This document shows, in pieces, positions 45,707 through 58,805 of a stretch of DNA of 64,000 bases. The translations under genes and the position numbers were made by a program. Under the pieces are notes generated by a model. It ran no database searches, was not told the origin of the DNA, and was given only the letters and a program-made list of their open reading frames with translations. Numbering within the stretch: the first letter of the stretch is position 1; each line of letters begins with the position of its first letter. This stretch comes from Amorphophallus konjac (lineage: Eukaryota > Streptophyta > Magnoliopsida > Alismatales > Araceae), in contig JAHNEJ010001806.1 in NCBI GenBank assembly GCA_022559845.1, forward strand, positions 166,306-230,305, written 5' to 3'.

Positions 45707-46823
45707 TGTTGAACTATGGTTTTGATGATAACTAAACTTCTTGTGTGATGCCTTGGTTGAAGTCATGGTTTTGATGTTCATGTGCATGGTTTTGATGTTC
45801 ATGTGCGATTAAGTGAATGATGATAACTAAACTAAATGGTTGATTGTTCCTGTCCATTGGTTGAATATGATTGACTTGAACATGTGCTTTGAATGCTTCC
45901 CATGCATACTCTTCATGGAGCCTGGCTACATATATGCATTTGTGAAAGCAACAATTGTTCCAATCTTATATGTGAAATTGGGTCTCAATGTAAATCACTT
46001 TTCTGAACTCTAATACATATTTCACATATCATTTTGAGCTTGGATTATGTTGAAACAACTCATGAGAAACTTGCTTGAAAATTAGAATCATGGTACTTAT
46101 ATCTTGCTCAAACGGTTTACAATAAGCTCTTGATTAATTGATTGAAATTATCAAATGGCCAAAGGGGTTTCATACATGTACTTTATGCAATTACCACATG
46201 AATTATTGATCAAAGTCATAATCCCTTTTCTATGGTTTTGTAGGTCAAAACACTCAACATATATTCCCCCAAGATCAAAGGAGTTTGAAGCCTCAGACTT
46301 AAATGGGTTGCAATGGAGTTCGGGGGTGAAAGCATAAAAAAGTCTGTTTACTGTAGCTGTAGGTCGACCGCCCCAGGTCGACCGCCAGCAGCGGTCGACC
46401 GCCCCAGGTTGACCGAAATTGTCAGGGATCAAATTTCTACAGTTTTCTCAGTAGCGGTCGACCGCCAGAAGCTACAGGTCGACCGCCAGCCCCGAGCCAA
46501 CAAAAGTTGACTTTGTTTTCCACTTCGAGAAGAGCATTTCTCCTTGTAATTCTTTAATCCTAATGACACCAAATCACCCACAAAATGTGGATCAGGTCTG
46601 GGGGTGTCCATGGACCATTCAAGGGCTATATAACATCTCATTTGGAGCCATAACCCTAATCATCCAAGAGATCCAAAGAGAGACTGTCCAAGGTGAAAGG
46701 AGAGGGTACTGTAGCTCCGTGAACAGTACTTCGTGCAACAAGATCTTCATCCATCTCCAAGGTGTTTCAAGCCAAATTTAAAGCTAGCAACCTCCAAGTA
46801 AGTGAAGAAGGAAGCAAGCATTC
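45707..46823 (+). repeat. 5' LTR of copia B, left part
   Basis: 1,117 bp up to the nested insertion. Five GTCGACCG motifs plus one degenerate copy lie between 46363 and 46483 (46363, 46377, 46394, 46408 degenerate, 46457, 46478). Confidence 0.8.
46819..46823 (+). repeat. Target-site duplication CATTC, left
   Basis: Identical to 62739-62743. It fixes the outer limits of the nested minus-strand LTR element. Confidence 0.9.
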
Positions 46824-48552
46824 TGATGCGGGACGGGACCACGGACACGACAAGCTCGCGGTTGTCCCTTAACGAGGGAAGCGTCGGATGTGCGCAGTTG
46901 AGAAACCGGCCATGAGCTAGGGTGATCGGCTCTCTCGTGTGCCCGGATCAGGTCACGGGACGGTCTCGCACTCTCTCGCAGCAGCGGTAATGAATAAATA
47001 AAGCGAGCTAGATATCCCTACACATGCTCTCTAGCAGCGGCATAAACAAATATATATGAAGTAAGCAAAATGCCAAGTAAGGGAGCGAATGCGATACCTC
47101 CACGCGCTCGGCGTGGGGACGACGGACCCGGCCGAAACTCGTACTCCCGGGATAAATATTACACAATGATGACAGTAATGAAATATCACCCACTCCACGC
47201 AGGGAGGTAAAGGGCTACACAACTGGGCCCGGGAGGACCGAATTCGGATTGACGGGCGGCTTCTCGCGTCTCTTCGGCAGCACCCGAACTTGTGGCTGTG
47301 GGGCCCACACACTGTCCGGAGGGGCCGTGTGGGACCCGGTGGCACCGATGTAGTGGGGACACTTAGGGAAGCGCTCCCTGGGCTGACGGTACGCTGGTTC
47401 GCCGGCCGGAGGCCAGGCGGCTCCGTTCGGCACCGGTCGGAATGACCGGCCACGGATCTGCCGGTTCTGTTTTCCGGCGTGCGCTACGGCGAGAACGGAC
47501 GCTGCGATCAGCCCCGAAGTCGGAATGCGACGAAACTGGTGCCGTTGGAAAGATGCTTCAAAGGGCTTCAACCCAAGGTGATTACAGAAAAATAATCAAG
47601 CTTGTACTTCTAATTGCCGAATTTTGAAGGTTGCTGTTGTACAGTGTTTGAACTCTCAGACTAGCAGGGAACTCTCCTGAGAGTTACCTTTGACCGATAT
47701 GAAGACCTCAGATGCAGACTTTGACTTGTTCATAAAAGTATTAGGAAATCAAGTGAGGAAATCAGGACTATTTTTGGATCTGGATTTGGAGGTGGGGGTG
47801 ATTTTTTATGATTTTGGAAGTGGAGGGTGGTCGGATCTGGGATCTGACTGACAACACTGTAGCTGAGGAAGAACACGAATTTCTAAAAATAGATAGAAAG
47901 CTGATAAAAAATTAATAAAATTTTTGGAGGTAGGGAGTGATGGACAGAACTCCCAGTAAAATTGGTAGGGTTTGGACAAATCAAAAAGATGGTCAAAGGT
48001 GAGAAACACAGGGCTGCTGTCACTGTAGACAGAGACAAAACAGATTTGGGAGTGAAAGATGCACGAAAATGGAAAAATAGTAAACGAGGGATTTTGGACC
48101 TGGAATTTTTTGTGGAGGAGGGTCTAGAAGGCAGCAACACACCATAAAAATTTAAATCCACGAAGAGGCCGTGGCTGATAGAAGGAATTTTGGGAAGAGG
48201 CTGCTGTCTGCCAAGGACAGAACTTCGACGGCGGCTCGATGGCGGCACGAACGGCGGCGGCGGCGGCACAGATGATCACCGGAGATAGAGGGGAGGGGAT
48301 AGAAGATAGAAATCACTCTAGAACTGGAGGTTGGAGGAGAGAAACCAGAGGGAGAGAGGAGGGGCTCAAGAACACTCTTGATTTTCCAACAATTTTCTCT
48401 TCATTAATGCCAACAAATGGAAAATACAACCTTTTATATGCCTTACATCAAACCTAATCTACACCATTAGATCTAGGGGAGGGGATTGGAGGGCCTAGAT
48501 TAAGTGTGAATGACACACAAAAATTAATAAAATACTAAGGGGAGAGGGGCGT
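46824..48552 (-). repeat. 3' LTR of the non-autonomous element, distal part
   Basis: Homologous to 60668-62386. Small open frames here (for example 47031-47453 minus) are matched in the other LTR copy at 60875-61297 and are LTR sequence, not genes. Confidence 0.9.
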
Positions 48553-50920
48553 TGTAAGGCCCGTGCCTTAATGGATCCTTGTTGGTTGTTGTTTTATTGT
48601 TTATTCTGGAATTTCCGGTGATTTTTCTGGATTTTTAGGAATTTGTCTGGTATTTTTCTGGATTTATTTGGAGTTGTTTGAGGGTTATTTGATATTAATA
48701 AGATTTTTATATATATAATGATTATATTATATATATATTAATTTTATTTTTATTTTTATAATCCCTCGCCCCCTCTCTCTCCCCGTCGATCTCTCATTCT
48801 CACCCTCACTCTCTCTCTCCTCCGTGCGATCGCCCCTCTCTCCTCTTTAGGGAACACGGGCGAGACGAGGTCGGATTGAGGCGTGGTTAGCGCCGTTGGA
48901 TTCCTCGCGTCGAGAGGAGCGCGTAGGTGTCCACTTCAGTGTGGTTCGGTGATCGTGGAAGCGAGGTGGAGCGTGAAGGCTCCATGACTCTTCCTCCTTG
49001 CATGCGGCCCGTTCGTTGGTTTCGGCTTGCGAAAGGTAGGGGGATGGAATCCCGATCTTGCTAGGATCGTTTCCCTTAGCCCGTTTGTTGATTAGCACCC
49101 CGTAGCATGCATGATGCCCATGTTTTCATTTTTGGGGTTTTAGCTTAAATCTTTGAGCTTAATACGTTTTAGGCCTTGCATGTGCTAGATTAAGTTGTTA
49201 AATTGTTGTTTAGCATGCGTGGTTTGGCAGGATATCAGGTTTTTCGACGATACCCGGTGATTTCTGTCGTCCGGGAGAGCTTCGGTTTACAAACCGTACC
49301 CGCCCGTAACCCAGGTGAAGTGACGGTCCTGCCAGGAACCGTCACTTGCCTGACGGTCCATAGTGGACGCGTCGCTTCCAATTAACGGCCCATAGGGGGT
49401 GCATCATTTGGAGAGTAACGGTGGGAGTCCCATCCGTTACTCGCCCGTTGTTTTCCGTTAGCCAGGTGAGGCGGTGAGCCCGGCGATCTATCGGCCGACC
49501 GTCGCTCACTTCTGATGCGCTTAGACCGGAGCGTCGCTTCGCCTGCCGTGGCTTTCAACGCTGTTAGTTGTTTTGGTGGCCTCGGGTGGATGTGACGGCG
49601 GTGACCCATCGCGTTGCTTGGAAGTAATGCATAGGGCCCCTACCGTTACATTCCCTCTTGCACCTTTGAGCTGGAACTCAGGTGGAAGTAACGGCTGGAG
49701 ACCAGCGCGTCACTTCTGATGTAACGCGCCAGTCCCCGACCGCCACTTCCAAGTAGCGCGTGGGTCTTCGACCGCCGCTTCCCTGATGATTGTAATATGT
49801 TCCCAGCCCTTTTGTTATGCGTTCCTTTTTATACTCATGCCATATTCGCATTGTTTTAATATATTGCGGCATGTTTTACACCAATAGAATAGCTTTTCTT
49901 TCCATGCAATGGAGCCACTGTTGTAGCCCTAAGGTCTGTTGAGTGCCGACCCGCTTGAGGATAGCGGAGGGGTGTTTCCCATACACGGTTTGTAAGCTAG
50001 TTCCGTGGGCTCCCGGCCAATGGTAGCGTCCTACCAAGGGGGAAAACTAGCTAGAGGGCCTGGCTCGGGGCTAGAGTCAGTGTGTGCACACGTGGTCGGA
50101 GACTGAGGACTGACACCGACGGGTGCCACTCCGACTGGTCACTTGGTCTGGTACTGTTTACGCGCTCAGCTTGTCGTTTGCCGACTGCGAGTGCTTGAGA
50201 CGCAGTGTAAGTCGTCAGTGGACGCATCTGGTTTCTGCTCCTAGTGGTTGTCCGTCCTTGTTGCTTGGATTAGTCGCAGCTTACTATATTTGGTAGTTTT
50301 AGTTTCAGTCGCTTGCATTTAATTATTATTGGCATGTGTTAGCTGTTATACCTGCTTAGTTAGAGTTACAGCTTTCTTGTGATTAGTTAATCATGCCATT
50401 GCCTGTTATTTATTTAAATGCATGCTCTTATTGCTGTTATTTATACATGTCTGCTTGTTTAGTGCGAAGTAGGGATCCGCGTGACCCCTACTGAGTCTGG
50501 CTGTGACTCACCCCTCTCCTTTCAGGTGAGCCGCGCCCGCCGTCTCCCGGAGTTTAGTGTGCTGTTTCGGGACCGTCCTTAGCTGCCAGCTGTGCACGAG
50601 CTGCCTTTTTGAGGCTTGTGTAGTACTTTTGCCGGGGTTTGCCCCGTGTAGTTGTATTTTTGAGGACTAGTGCTTTGTGACTCTGGACTAGCTTATGTAT
50701 ATATCACTCTGGTTATTTTGAATTGCTTCCGCACTTGTATTAATTTTAATACTTAATTGTATTGCGCGCCCCAAATTTGCAATTCGTTATGCTTATTCCT
50801 CAGCTCACCCCCACTAACCCTTCAGGGGCCTCATCAGCCTCTTGGGTGGCCTCCCCAGTTCTTGGTATTGGTGTATCGATGTTATCGGTATATCAGTATT
50901 CGGAACTCTGGGTCGTCACA
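48553..50920 (+). repeat. 5' LTR of chromovirus
   Basis: 2,368 bp. It contains an AT-rich stretch (48690-48760), a CT-rich tract (48770-48845) and repeated ACGG/CCGT-rich sequence (49320-49790). Confidence 0.93.
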
Positions 50921-50921
50921 G

Positions 50922-50934
50922 TTGGTATCAGAGC
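50922..50934 (+). other. Primer-binding site of chromovirus
   Basis: TTGGTATCAGAGC directly after the LTR end at 50920; initiator tRNA-Met type, usual for chromoviruses. Confidence 0.9.
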
Positions 50935-51071
50935 GTTAGTTGAGGATTTGTATAAGGAATTAAAATTTACGCTTTGTCCAGAGCTAGTCCATTGCGTCGT
51001 CCATTGCTGGCATAGGATGTTTTCCGTATGATTGATTAATTGCGATTGATTTGTGTTTTGGCAGTGTAATT

Positions 51072-54000
51072 ATGCCTCCTCGTCGAGGAAGACCCCCTCG
51101 AGCTCCTCGTGTTCCTCGAGATGCGCCCAGGGAAGATAGTGGTTCTGCACCTCCTCCTGCAGTTCCTGCTGTTCCTGTTGTTCCTCCTCCAGCGCCGATT
51201 GTTGCTCCTCCTGGTGAAGCGCCTGGCAGTCGAGGCAAGGCATTGAGAGAATTTCTTATGTTCAATCCGCCTGCTTTCGATGGTCAAGCTGATCCAGAGG
51301 TGGCAAGGCAATGGTTGGATGCGATCGAGCGTGTGTTCGTGTCGATGGAGTGTGCTGAAGACGAGAAAGTTATTCTTGCTGCCTTTCAACTCCAGGGTAC
51401 ATCCATCACGTGGTGGAAGGCCGAGTGGCAGATCACTTTTCGTTCTAGACCTCTTCGGCAGATCACTTGGGCAGAGTTCGTTGCTACTTTTGAGCGTGCT
51501 TATACTCCTGCATGTTTGCAGATGGATAAGATGTATCAATTTATGGAATTGACTCAGGGCGGTATGACGGTGCTTCAGTATCAGAATAAGTTCATGGAAT
51601 TGGGTCAGTATGCGCCCCATGTGCTGGCCAGTGAAGCTTTGAAAACTCAGCAATTTCTGTGAGGTTTGCGGCCTGAATTGAAGATGCCTATGATTGCCAG
51701 TCGTGTTGCAGATTTGGATAGTGCGTGCCAGACAGCTGTGGCACTTGAGCTGGAGATGACAAGACCGGGTGGGTATCCTCAGGCAGGATCAGTGCAGCCG
51801 GTAGTTCAGTCGCAGCAGACTTACCGACCGCCAGTGCCAGGTGTTCCTTCGGTCCAGTCAGAAATTTCCAGTGCTTCCTCTCCTTCCAAGCCCAAGTTCA
51901 AGCGGTTCACGAAGAAGAAGAAGAAGTTTTTCCAGCAGCCGTCCGGTACAGATTCTGTTCAGCAGCCGACAGCACCTTCTTCTCAGACTCGTCAGAGCTC
52001 AGCTGAGGGTCAGCCATGGACGTGTCGGAGATGCGGTGGTCATCACAAGGGCCAGCCGTGTTCTCTTCCTGTTGTTTGCTTTCGGTGTGACCAGCCTGGT
52101 CATGTGGTTCGGGATTGCCCGCTGAGGCCGAAACAAGTGCAAGTTCCTCAGTTCTCTCAACCTCAACCGTAGTTCAGACCTCCTGCACCGCAAGCTCAAC
52201 AATTTTATTCTCAGGCGTCGACGTCTTCTCAGCAATCTTCAGCTGGTTTTAAGAAGCAGAAAGGCAAGGTTTCTCATTTGACTAGAGCTGATGCTGTTGC
52301 GTCCCATCTTGTGGAAGGTACGATTATGCTTTATGGTCTTTCAGCTCGTGTCTTATTTGATTCTGGTGCTTCTCACTCTTTTATTTCTGAGGATTTCATG
52401 GCCTGTATTGACGAGCCGACTTCTGAGATGTCTTGTGAGATGTTTGTCGAATTGCCTTCTGGAGATTTCATGGTTACACCTTTGTGCCTGGAAGAATCTC
52501 CTGTGATGATTGATAATCACCAGTTGCCGGCAAGGTTGTATGTGTTGCAGCTGGCAGATTATGATGTTATTCTGGGAATGGATTGGTTGGAGCATTATGG
52601 AGCTGTGGTTGACTGCAGATCGAAGAAAGTCTATTTTCAGCCACAGGGAAAATCAGCCTTTTATTTTCAAGGTATTCGATCCCGATCTTCTCGTATGATT
52701 ATTTCTGCTATTCGAGCCTATAGGTTGCTTAGTGCAGGTTGCCAGGGATTCTTAGCTTCTGTGGTTGCTGTTGAAAAACCACGGCAGGATGTTTGTGATA
52801 TTCCTGTTGTTTGTGAGTTCCTTGACGTGTTTCCTGACGAGTTGCCAGGCTTGCCCCCAGAGCGAGAGATTGAGATGGCAATTGAATTGATTCCAGGTAC
52901 CGGCCCCTTAGCAAAGCCGCCGTACCGAATGGCTCCAGCTGAATTGAGAGTACTGCGTGCACAGCTACTAGAGTTACTGGAGAAAGGTTATATTCGTCCC
53001 AGTTTTTCTCCGTGGAGTGCCCCAGTGTTGTTTGTGAAAAAGAAAGACGGAAGCCTGAGACTTTGTATTGATTACAGACAGCTGAATCAGGTGACTGTTA
53101 AGAATAAGTATCCGCTTCCCAGGATTGACGATTTGTTTGACCAGTTACAGTCTGCTACTGTCTTTTCACGGATTGATCTCCGGTCTGGCTACTTTCAATT
53201 GCGAATCCGGGAATCTGATGTTGAGAAGACGACTTTCAGTACTAGATATGGTCACTTTGAATTTCTAGTCATGCCGTTTGGTTTGACTAATGCCCCAGCA
53301 GCTTTCATGGACCTAATGCATCGTATCTTTCGTCCGTTTCTGGACCAGTTTGTGGTGATCTTTATGGATGATATTCTGATCTATTCTGCCTCTGATGAAG
53401 ATCATGTGCAGCATTTGAGGATCGTTCTGCAGACTCTAAGGGATCACGAGCTTTATGCGAAGCTCAGTAAATGTGAATTCTGGCTTCGAGAAATTCATTT
53501 TCTTGGTCATATGATTTCTGGTGATGGAGTGGCAGTGGACCCTGCAAAGATTGATGCCGTTTTGAGTTGGCAGAGATCGAGAACTGTAATAGAGATTCGA
53601 AGTTTTCTAGGTTTGGCTGGGTACTACCGCAGATTCATTCAAGATTTTGCGAGGATTGTAGCCCCGATGACTAGATTGACTCGTAAAGATGTGTCTTTTG
53701 TCTGGTCAGATCAGTGTGAGGCTAGCTTTGTTGAATTGAAAAGGCTATTGACTTCTTCTCCTGTGTTGACTTTGCCTTCCGGCTCGGGTGGATTTATGGT
53801 CTGTACAGATGCTTCTCGAGTAGGTTTGGGTGCAGTGCTGATGCAACATGGTAAGGTTATCGCATATGCATCCCGGCAGTTGAAACAACATGAAGGAAAT
53901 TATCCCACTCACGATCTGGAGCTAGCTGCAGTTGTTTTTGCCTTAAAGATCTGGAGACATTATCTGTATGGTGAGAAATTTCAGATTTTTACTGATCATC

Positions 54001-55682
54001 AGAGTTTACGGTATATTTTCTCCCAGAAAGATCTAAATCTTAGGCAGAGGCGATGGATGGAATTCATGAAAGACTTTGACTTTACACTCTCCTATCAGCC
54101 AGGTAAAATGAATGTTGTGGCCGATGCTCTGAGCAGGAAAGTGCAGGTCAGTCATTTGTTGCTTCATGAATGGAAATTGTGGGAACAGCTTCTAATTGAG
54201 GCATTCAGTGCAGAGTTTCCTGTTGATCCGAAGATGGCAGTTTGTGCTAGCTTGGTTTTGGGTTCAGCTTTGTATCATCAGATTAAAGATGCTCAGCAAG
54301 CTGATTCTGATTTGGCTCGTGTTATATCAAGATATGATGTGAATTTTGACATGGAGCTAGTTGTCAATTTTCAAGGCAGATTATATGTTCCCGCTGATGA
54401 TGATTTGAGACTTGAGATTCTGAGTGAAGCCCATGGTTCTCGTTTTGCTATTCATCCGGGTGTCACCAAGATGTATCAGAATTTGAAGAAGCAGTTCTGG
54501 TGGCCAGGTATGAAGAAAGACGTGGCTATATTTGTTTCGAAGTGCTTGACTTGTCAGTTAGTTAAAGCCGAACATCAAAAGCCAGGTGGTTTGCTTCAGC
54601 CATTAGAGATTCCAATGTGGAAATGGGACCATGTTACTACAGATTTTATGGTAGGTTTGCCTCGGACTTCTCAGGGTTTTGATGGCATCAGGTTGTTAGT
54701 CGACAGATTGACTAAAACTGCCAGATTGTTGCCGATTAAAGTTACTTGGAATGTGCAGAGGTTGGCCGAGCTGTATGTGCAGAAGATCGTGCCGCTGCAT
54801 GGAATTCCTGTTTCACTTGTGTCAGATCGTGACCCACGTTTTACCTCTGGCTTCTGGCGTAGTTTTCAGAAAGCTTTGGGCACTGAATTAGCTTTTAGTT
54901 CAGCGTATCACTCTCAGTCAGATGGACAGTCAGAGAGGACTATTCAGACTCTGGAAGACATGCTGAGATTGTGTTGCCTTGATTGGCAGGGTTCGTGGAG
55001 TCAGCATTTGCCACTTGTTGAATTTGCTTATAATAACAGTTTTCACTCCAGTATTGGATTGGCTCCTTATGAAGCACTATATGGTCGTCCTTGTCGTACT
55101 CCTCTGAATTGGTTTGATGTTGGTGACAGATTGTTGACAGGACCTGACATGGTGCAGCAATGTTCTGATGTGGTTCGTCTGATCAGGCAGAGATTGTTGA
55201 CGGCTCAGAGTCGACAGAAAAGCTATGCAGATCAGCGCAGACGTCCACTACAATTTGAGCCTGGAGATATGGTGTTTGTTAAAATATCTCCGATGAAGGG
55301 TGTTTCCAGATTTGGGAAGCGTGGAAAACTTAGTCCGCGGTATGTTGGCCCTTTTCCAATTGTTGAAGCTAGTGGTCAGGTGGCTTATCGTTTGTAACTT
55401 CCTGCGGCTATGCAAGCTATTCATGATGTGTTCCACGTGTCTCAGTTGAGGAAATATGTGCAAGATGCTTCTCATGTTTTCGATGATTCAGCATGGCCTG
55501 AGGTGACTGTTGATTTGTCCGCGCCAGAGTTTCCTATCAGAATTGAAGACCGTCGTGAGCAGCGGTTGAGAAATAAGGTTATTCCTCTGGTAAGGGTTGC
55601 TTGGCAGCGTCACTCTGGTAATGAGTCTACTTGGGAGCGTGAAGATGAGATGCGTCAGCTTTTTCCCTTTTTATTCCAGTGA
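51072..55682 (+). pseudogene. Chromovirus gag-pol polyprotein, one frame with three internal stops
   Basis: 1,537 codons in one frame from ATG 51072 to TGA 55680-55682, broken by TGA at 51660-51662, TAG at 52170-52172 and TAA at 55395-55397; no frameshift. Gag: RG/Pro-rich N-terminus, retrotrans_gag core (LTWW-like ITWWKAEW), CCHC knuckle FRCDQPGHVVRDC (52078-52120). Protease [10 protein letters not shown] (about 52360). RT about 52900-53500 with [13 protein letters not shown] and FMDDILIYS. RNase H about 53780-54130. Integrase about 54420-55100 with an HHCC region ([13 protein letters not shown]) and the D-D-E core ([25 protein letters not shown]). C-terminal chromodomain-like segment with NKVIPLVRVAW and STWERE (about 55575-55645). 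Confidence 0.93.
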
Positions 55683-55747
55683 GGTATAAGTCCTTTCTAA
55701 GTTTCCTCCTTTGCGGTTGTTGTAAATTTCGAGGGCAAAATTTCTGT

Positions 55748-55761
55748 AAGGAGGGAGGGAC
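55748..55761 (+). other. Polypurine tract of chromovirus
   Basis: AAGGAGGGAGGGAC immediately before the 3' LTR start TGTAAGG at 55762; plus-strand DNA priming site. Confidence 0.88.
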
Positions 55762-58129
55762 TGTAAGGACCGTGCCTTAATGGATCCTTGTTGGTTGTTG
55801 TTCTATTGTTTATTCTGGAATTTTCGGTGATTTTTCTGGATTTTTAGGAATTTGTCTGGTATTTTTTCGGATTTATTTGGAGTTGTTTGAGAGTTATTTG
55901 ATATTAATAAGATTTTTATATATATAATGATTATATTATATATATATTAATTTTATTTTTATTTTTATAATCCCTCACCCCCTCTCTCTCCCCGTCGATC
56001 TCTCATTCTCACCCTCACTCTCTCTCTCCTCCGTGCGATCGCCCCTCTCTCCTCTTTAGGGAACACGGGCGAGACGAGGTCGGATTGAGGCGTGGTTAGC
56101 GCCGTTGGATTCCTCGCGTCGAGAGGAGCGCGTAGGTGTCCACTTCGGTGTGGTTCAGTGATCGTGGAAGCGAGGTGGAGCGTGAAGGCTCCGTGACTCT
56201 TCCTCCTTGCATGCGGCCCGTTCGTTGGTTTCGGCTTGCGAAAGGTAGGGGGATGGAATCCCGATCTTGCTAGGAACGTTTCCCTTAGCCCGTTTGTTGA
56301 TTAGCACCCCGTAGCATGCATGATGCCCATGTTTTCATTTTTGGGGTTTTAGCTTAAATCTTTGAGCTTAATGCGTTTTAGGCCTTGCATGTGCTAGATT
56401 AAGTTGTTAAATTGTTGTTTAGCATGCGTGGTTTGGCAGGATATCAGGTTTTTCGACGATACCCGGCGATTTCTGTCGTCCGGGAGGGCTTCGGTTTACA
56501 AACCGTACCCGCCCGTAACCCAGGTGAAGTGACAGTCCTGCCAGGAACCGTCACTTGCCTGACGGTCCATAGTGGACGCGTCGCTTCCAATTAACGGCCC
56601 ATAGGGGGTGCGTCATTTGGAGAGTAACGGTGGGAGTCCCATCCGTTACTCGCCCGTTGTTTTCCGTTAGCCAGGTGAGGCGGTGAGCCCGGCGGTCTAT
56701 CGGCCGACCGTCGCTCACTTCTGACGCGCTTAGATCGGAGCGTCGCTTCGCCTGCCGTGGCTTTCAACGCTGTTAGTTGTTTTGGTGGCCTCGGGTGGAT
56801 GTGACGGCGGTGACCCACCGCGTTGCTTGGAAGTAACGCCTAGGGCCCCTACCGTTACATTCCCTCTTGCACCTTTGAGCTGGAACTCAGGTGGAAGTAA
56901 CGGCTGGAGACCAGCGCGTCACTTCTGATGTAACGCGCCAGTCCCTGACCGCCACTTCCAAGTAGCGCGTGGGTCTTCGACCGCCGCTTCCCTGATGATT
57001 GTAATATGCTCCCAGCCCTTTTGTTATGCGTTCCTTTTTATACTCATGCCATATTCGCATTGTTTTAATATATTGCGGCGTGTTTTACACCAATAGAATA
57101 GCTTTTCTTTCCATGCAATGGAGCCACTGTTGTAGCCCTAAGGTCTGTTGAGTGCCGACCCGCTTGAGGATAGCGGAGGGGTGTTTCCCATACACAGTTT
57201 GTAAGCTAGTTCCGTGGGCTCCCGGCCAATGGTAGCGTCCTACCAAGGGAGAAAACTAGCTAGAGGGCCTGGCTCGGGGCTAGAGTCAGTGTGTGCACAC
57301 GTGGTCGCAGACTGAGGACTGACACCGACGGGTGCCACTCCGACTGGTCACTTGGTCTGGTACTGTTTACGCGCTCAGCTTGTCGTTTGCCGACTGCGAG
57401 TGCTTGAGACGCAGTGTAAGTCGTCAGTGGACGCATCTGGTTTCTGCTCCCAGTGGTTGTCCGTCCTTGTTGCTTGGATTAGTCGCAGCTTACTCTATTT
57501 GGTAGTTTTAGTTTCAGTCGCTTGCATTTAATTATTATTGACATGTGTTAGCTGTTATACCTGCTTAGTTAGAGTTACAGCTTTCTTGTGATTAGTTAAT
57601 CATGCCATTGCCTGTTATTTATTTAAATGCATGCTCTTATTGCTGTTATTTATACATGTCTGCTTGTTTAGTGCAAAGTAGGGATCCGCGTGACCCCTAC
57701 TGAGTCTGGCTGTGACTCACCCCTCTCCTTTCAGGTGAGCCGCGCCCGCCGTCTCCCGGAGTTTAGTGTGCTGTTTCGGGACCGTCCTTAGCTGCCAGCT
57801 GTGCACAAGCTGCCTTTTTGAGGCTTGTGTAGTACTTTTGCCGGGGTATGGCCCGTGTAGTTGTATTTTTGAGGACTAGTGCTTTGTGACTCTGGACTAG
57901 CTTATGTATATATCACTCTGGTTATTTTGAATTGCTTTCGCACTTGTATTAATTTTAATACTTAATTGTATTGCGCGCAACAAATTTGCAATTCGTTATG
58001 CTTATTCCTCAGCTCACCCCCACTAACCCTTCAGGGGCCTCATCAGCCTCTTGGGTGGCCTCCCCAGTTCTTGGTATTGGTGTATCGATGTTATCGGTAT
58101 ATCAGTATCCGGAACTCTGGGTCGTCATA
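55762..58129 (+). repeat. 3' LTR of chromovirus
   Basis: 2,368 bp, about 98 percent identical to 48553-50920 by eye. Ends GTCGTCATA; the other copy ends GTCGTCACA. Confidence 0.93.
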
Positions 58130-58484
58130 GGCGCCCCCTTGACCATGGTTAATGGGGGTTGAATGGGTAGGTGAGGTAGGTAACCCACCTTGGACTAATT
58201 AAGCCACTTGTCTCCCATGTGATCAAATGGCATTCAACCCTTCTAGATGGCCACCTAGGATGGTTGACCAGCCCCACATGAGTGACATGGACCAATGGGA
58301 AAGGGCTGAGGGCCCCTTTGCTGGTCCTACTGACAAATTACAAAGAAACCCAAACAATCCGTGGGAATGACACATTGGCTTATAAAGCCGTACAATTACG
58401 CATATACTTTCCCGTGGATATACAAATAAACTAAAGGACATAAATGCAAAATAAAATATACATGCTCGGCGTCGATTCCCATCA
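58130..58484 (-). repeat. 3' LTR of the non-autonomous element, proximal part
   Basis: Homologous to 62387-62738; ends CCCATCA. It resumes exactly where 46824-48552 stops, which demonstrates the chromovirus insertion by comparison with the uninterrupted LTR at 60668-62738. Confidence 0.92.
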
Positions 58485-58556
58485 ACTCTCCCCGGGTGGG
58501 AGGAACTCGACCCCGTCGAGTAGGGGTATGGATGCTCGAGTGCTCCGGCGGATCCG

Positions 58557-58805
58557 TCACCGTGCCAAGTAGCGCGGGTATGCTCCACTCCAAGTGATTG
58601 GCACCTGCTCATTCCATATATACTCGATATGCACAATCTGCCATGGGCTAGAGGTGGACACTTCGGGTGGGGCACTCGCAAAGGGAAGGAAGCAGCTCGA
58701 AGACTCACTAGGAATCACCGCTGAGTCCCTGTAGGTGACTGATCCGGGTATAGATGTAGAACCGATCCCATACTCATCGAATGAGTCCACTCGCCTCTTA
58801 CTCAT
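58557..58805 (-). CDS. Small ORF of unknown function in the non-autonomous element
   Basis: 82 codons on the minus strand from ATG at 58805 (MSKRRVDSFDEYG) to the stop near 58557, downstream of the long ORF and just before the 3' LTR. The product is Ser-rich with ITWSGAYPRYLAR at the end. No family recognised. It could be a second product of the element or chance; the same frame is open upstream of the ATG. Confidence 0.35.
   Translation of the reverse strand: MSKRRVDSFDEYGIGSTSIPGSVTYRDSAVIPSESSSCFLPFASAPPEVSTSSPWQIVHIEYIWNEQVPITWSGAYPRYLAR

Larger units (their letters stand above)
48553..58129 (+). mobile_element. Complete Ty3-gypsy chromovirus (Tekay/Del type)
   Basis: 9,577 bp. LTRs 48553-50920 and 55762-58129 (2,368 bp each), TGTAAGG...GTCGTCA(C/T)A. 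Flanks GGCGT and GGCGC are a 5-bp TSD with one mismatch; the empty site in the partner LTR reads GGCGC. The primer-binding site TTGGTATCAGAGC is at 50922-50934 and the polypurine tract AAGGAGGGAGGGAC at 55748-55761. A single gag-pol frame (51072-55682) has protease, RT, RNase H, integrase and a C-terminal chromodomain-like segment, the order that defines chromoviruses. About 42 LTR differences, mostly transitions, give about 1.8 percent divergence. Confidence 0.95.

Noticed and set aside
47031..47453. 140-codon minus-strand frame, repeated at 60875-61297
   Set aside because: LTR sequence of the non-autonomous element; similarity between the copies reflects LTR duplication, not gene conservation.
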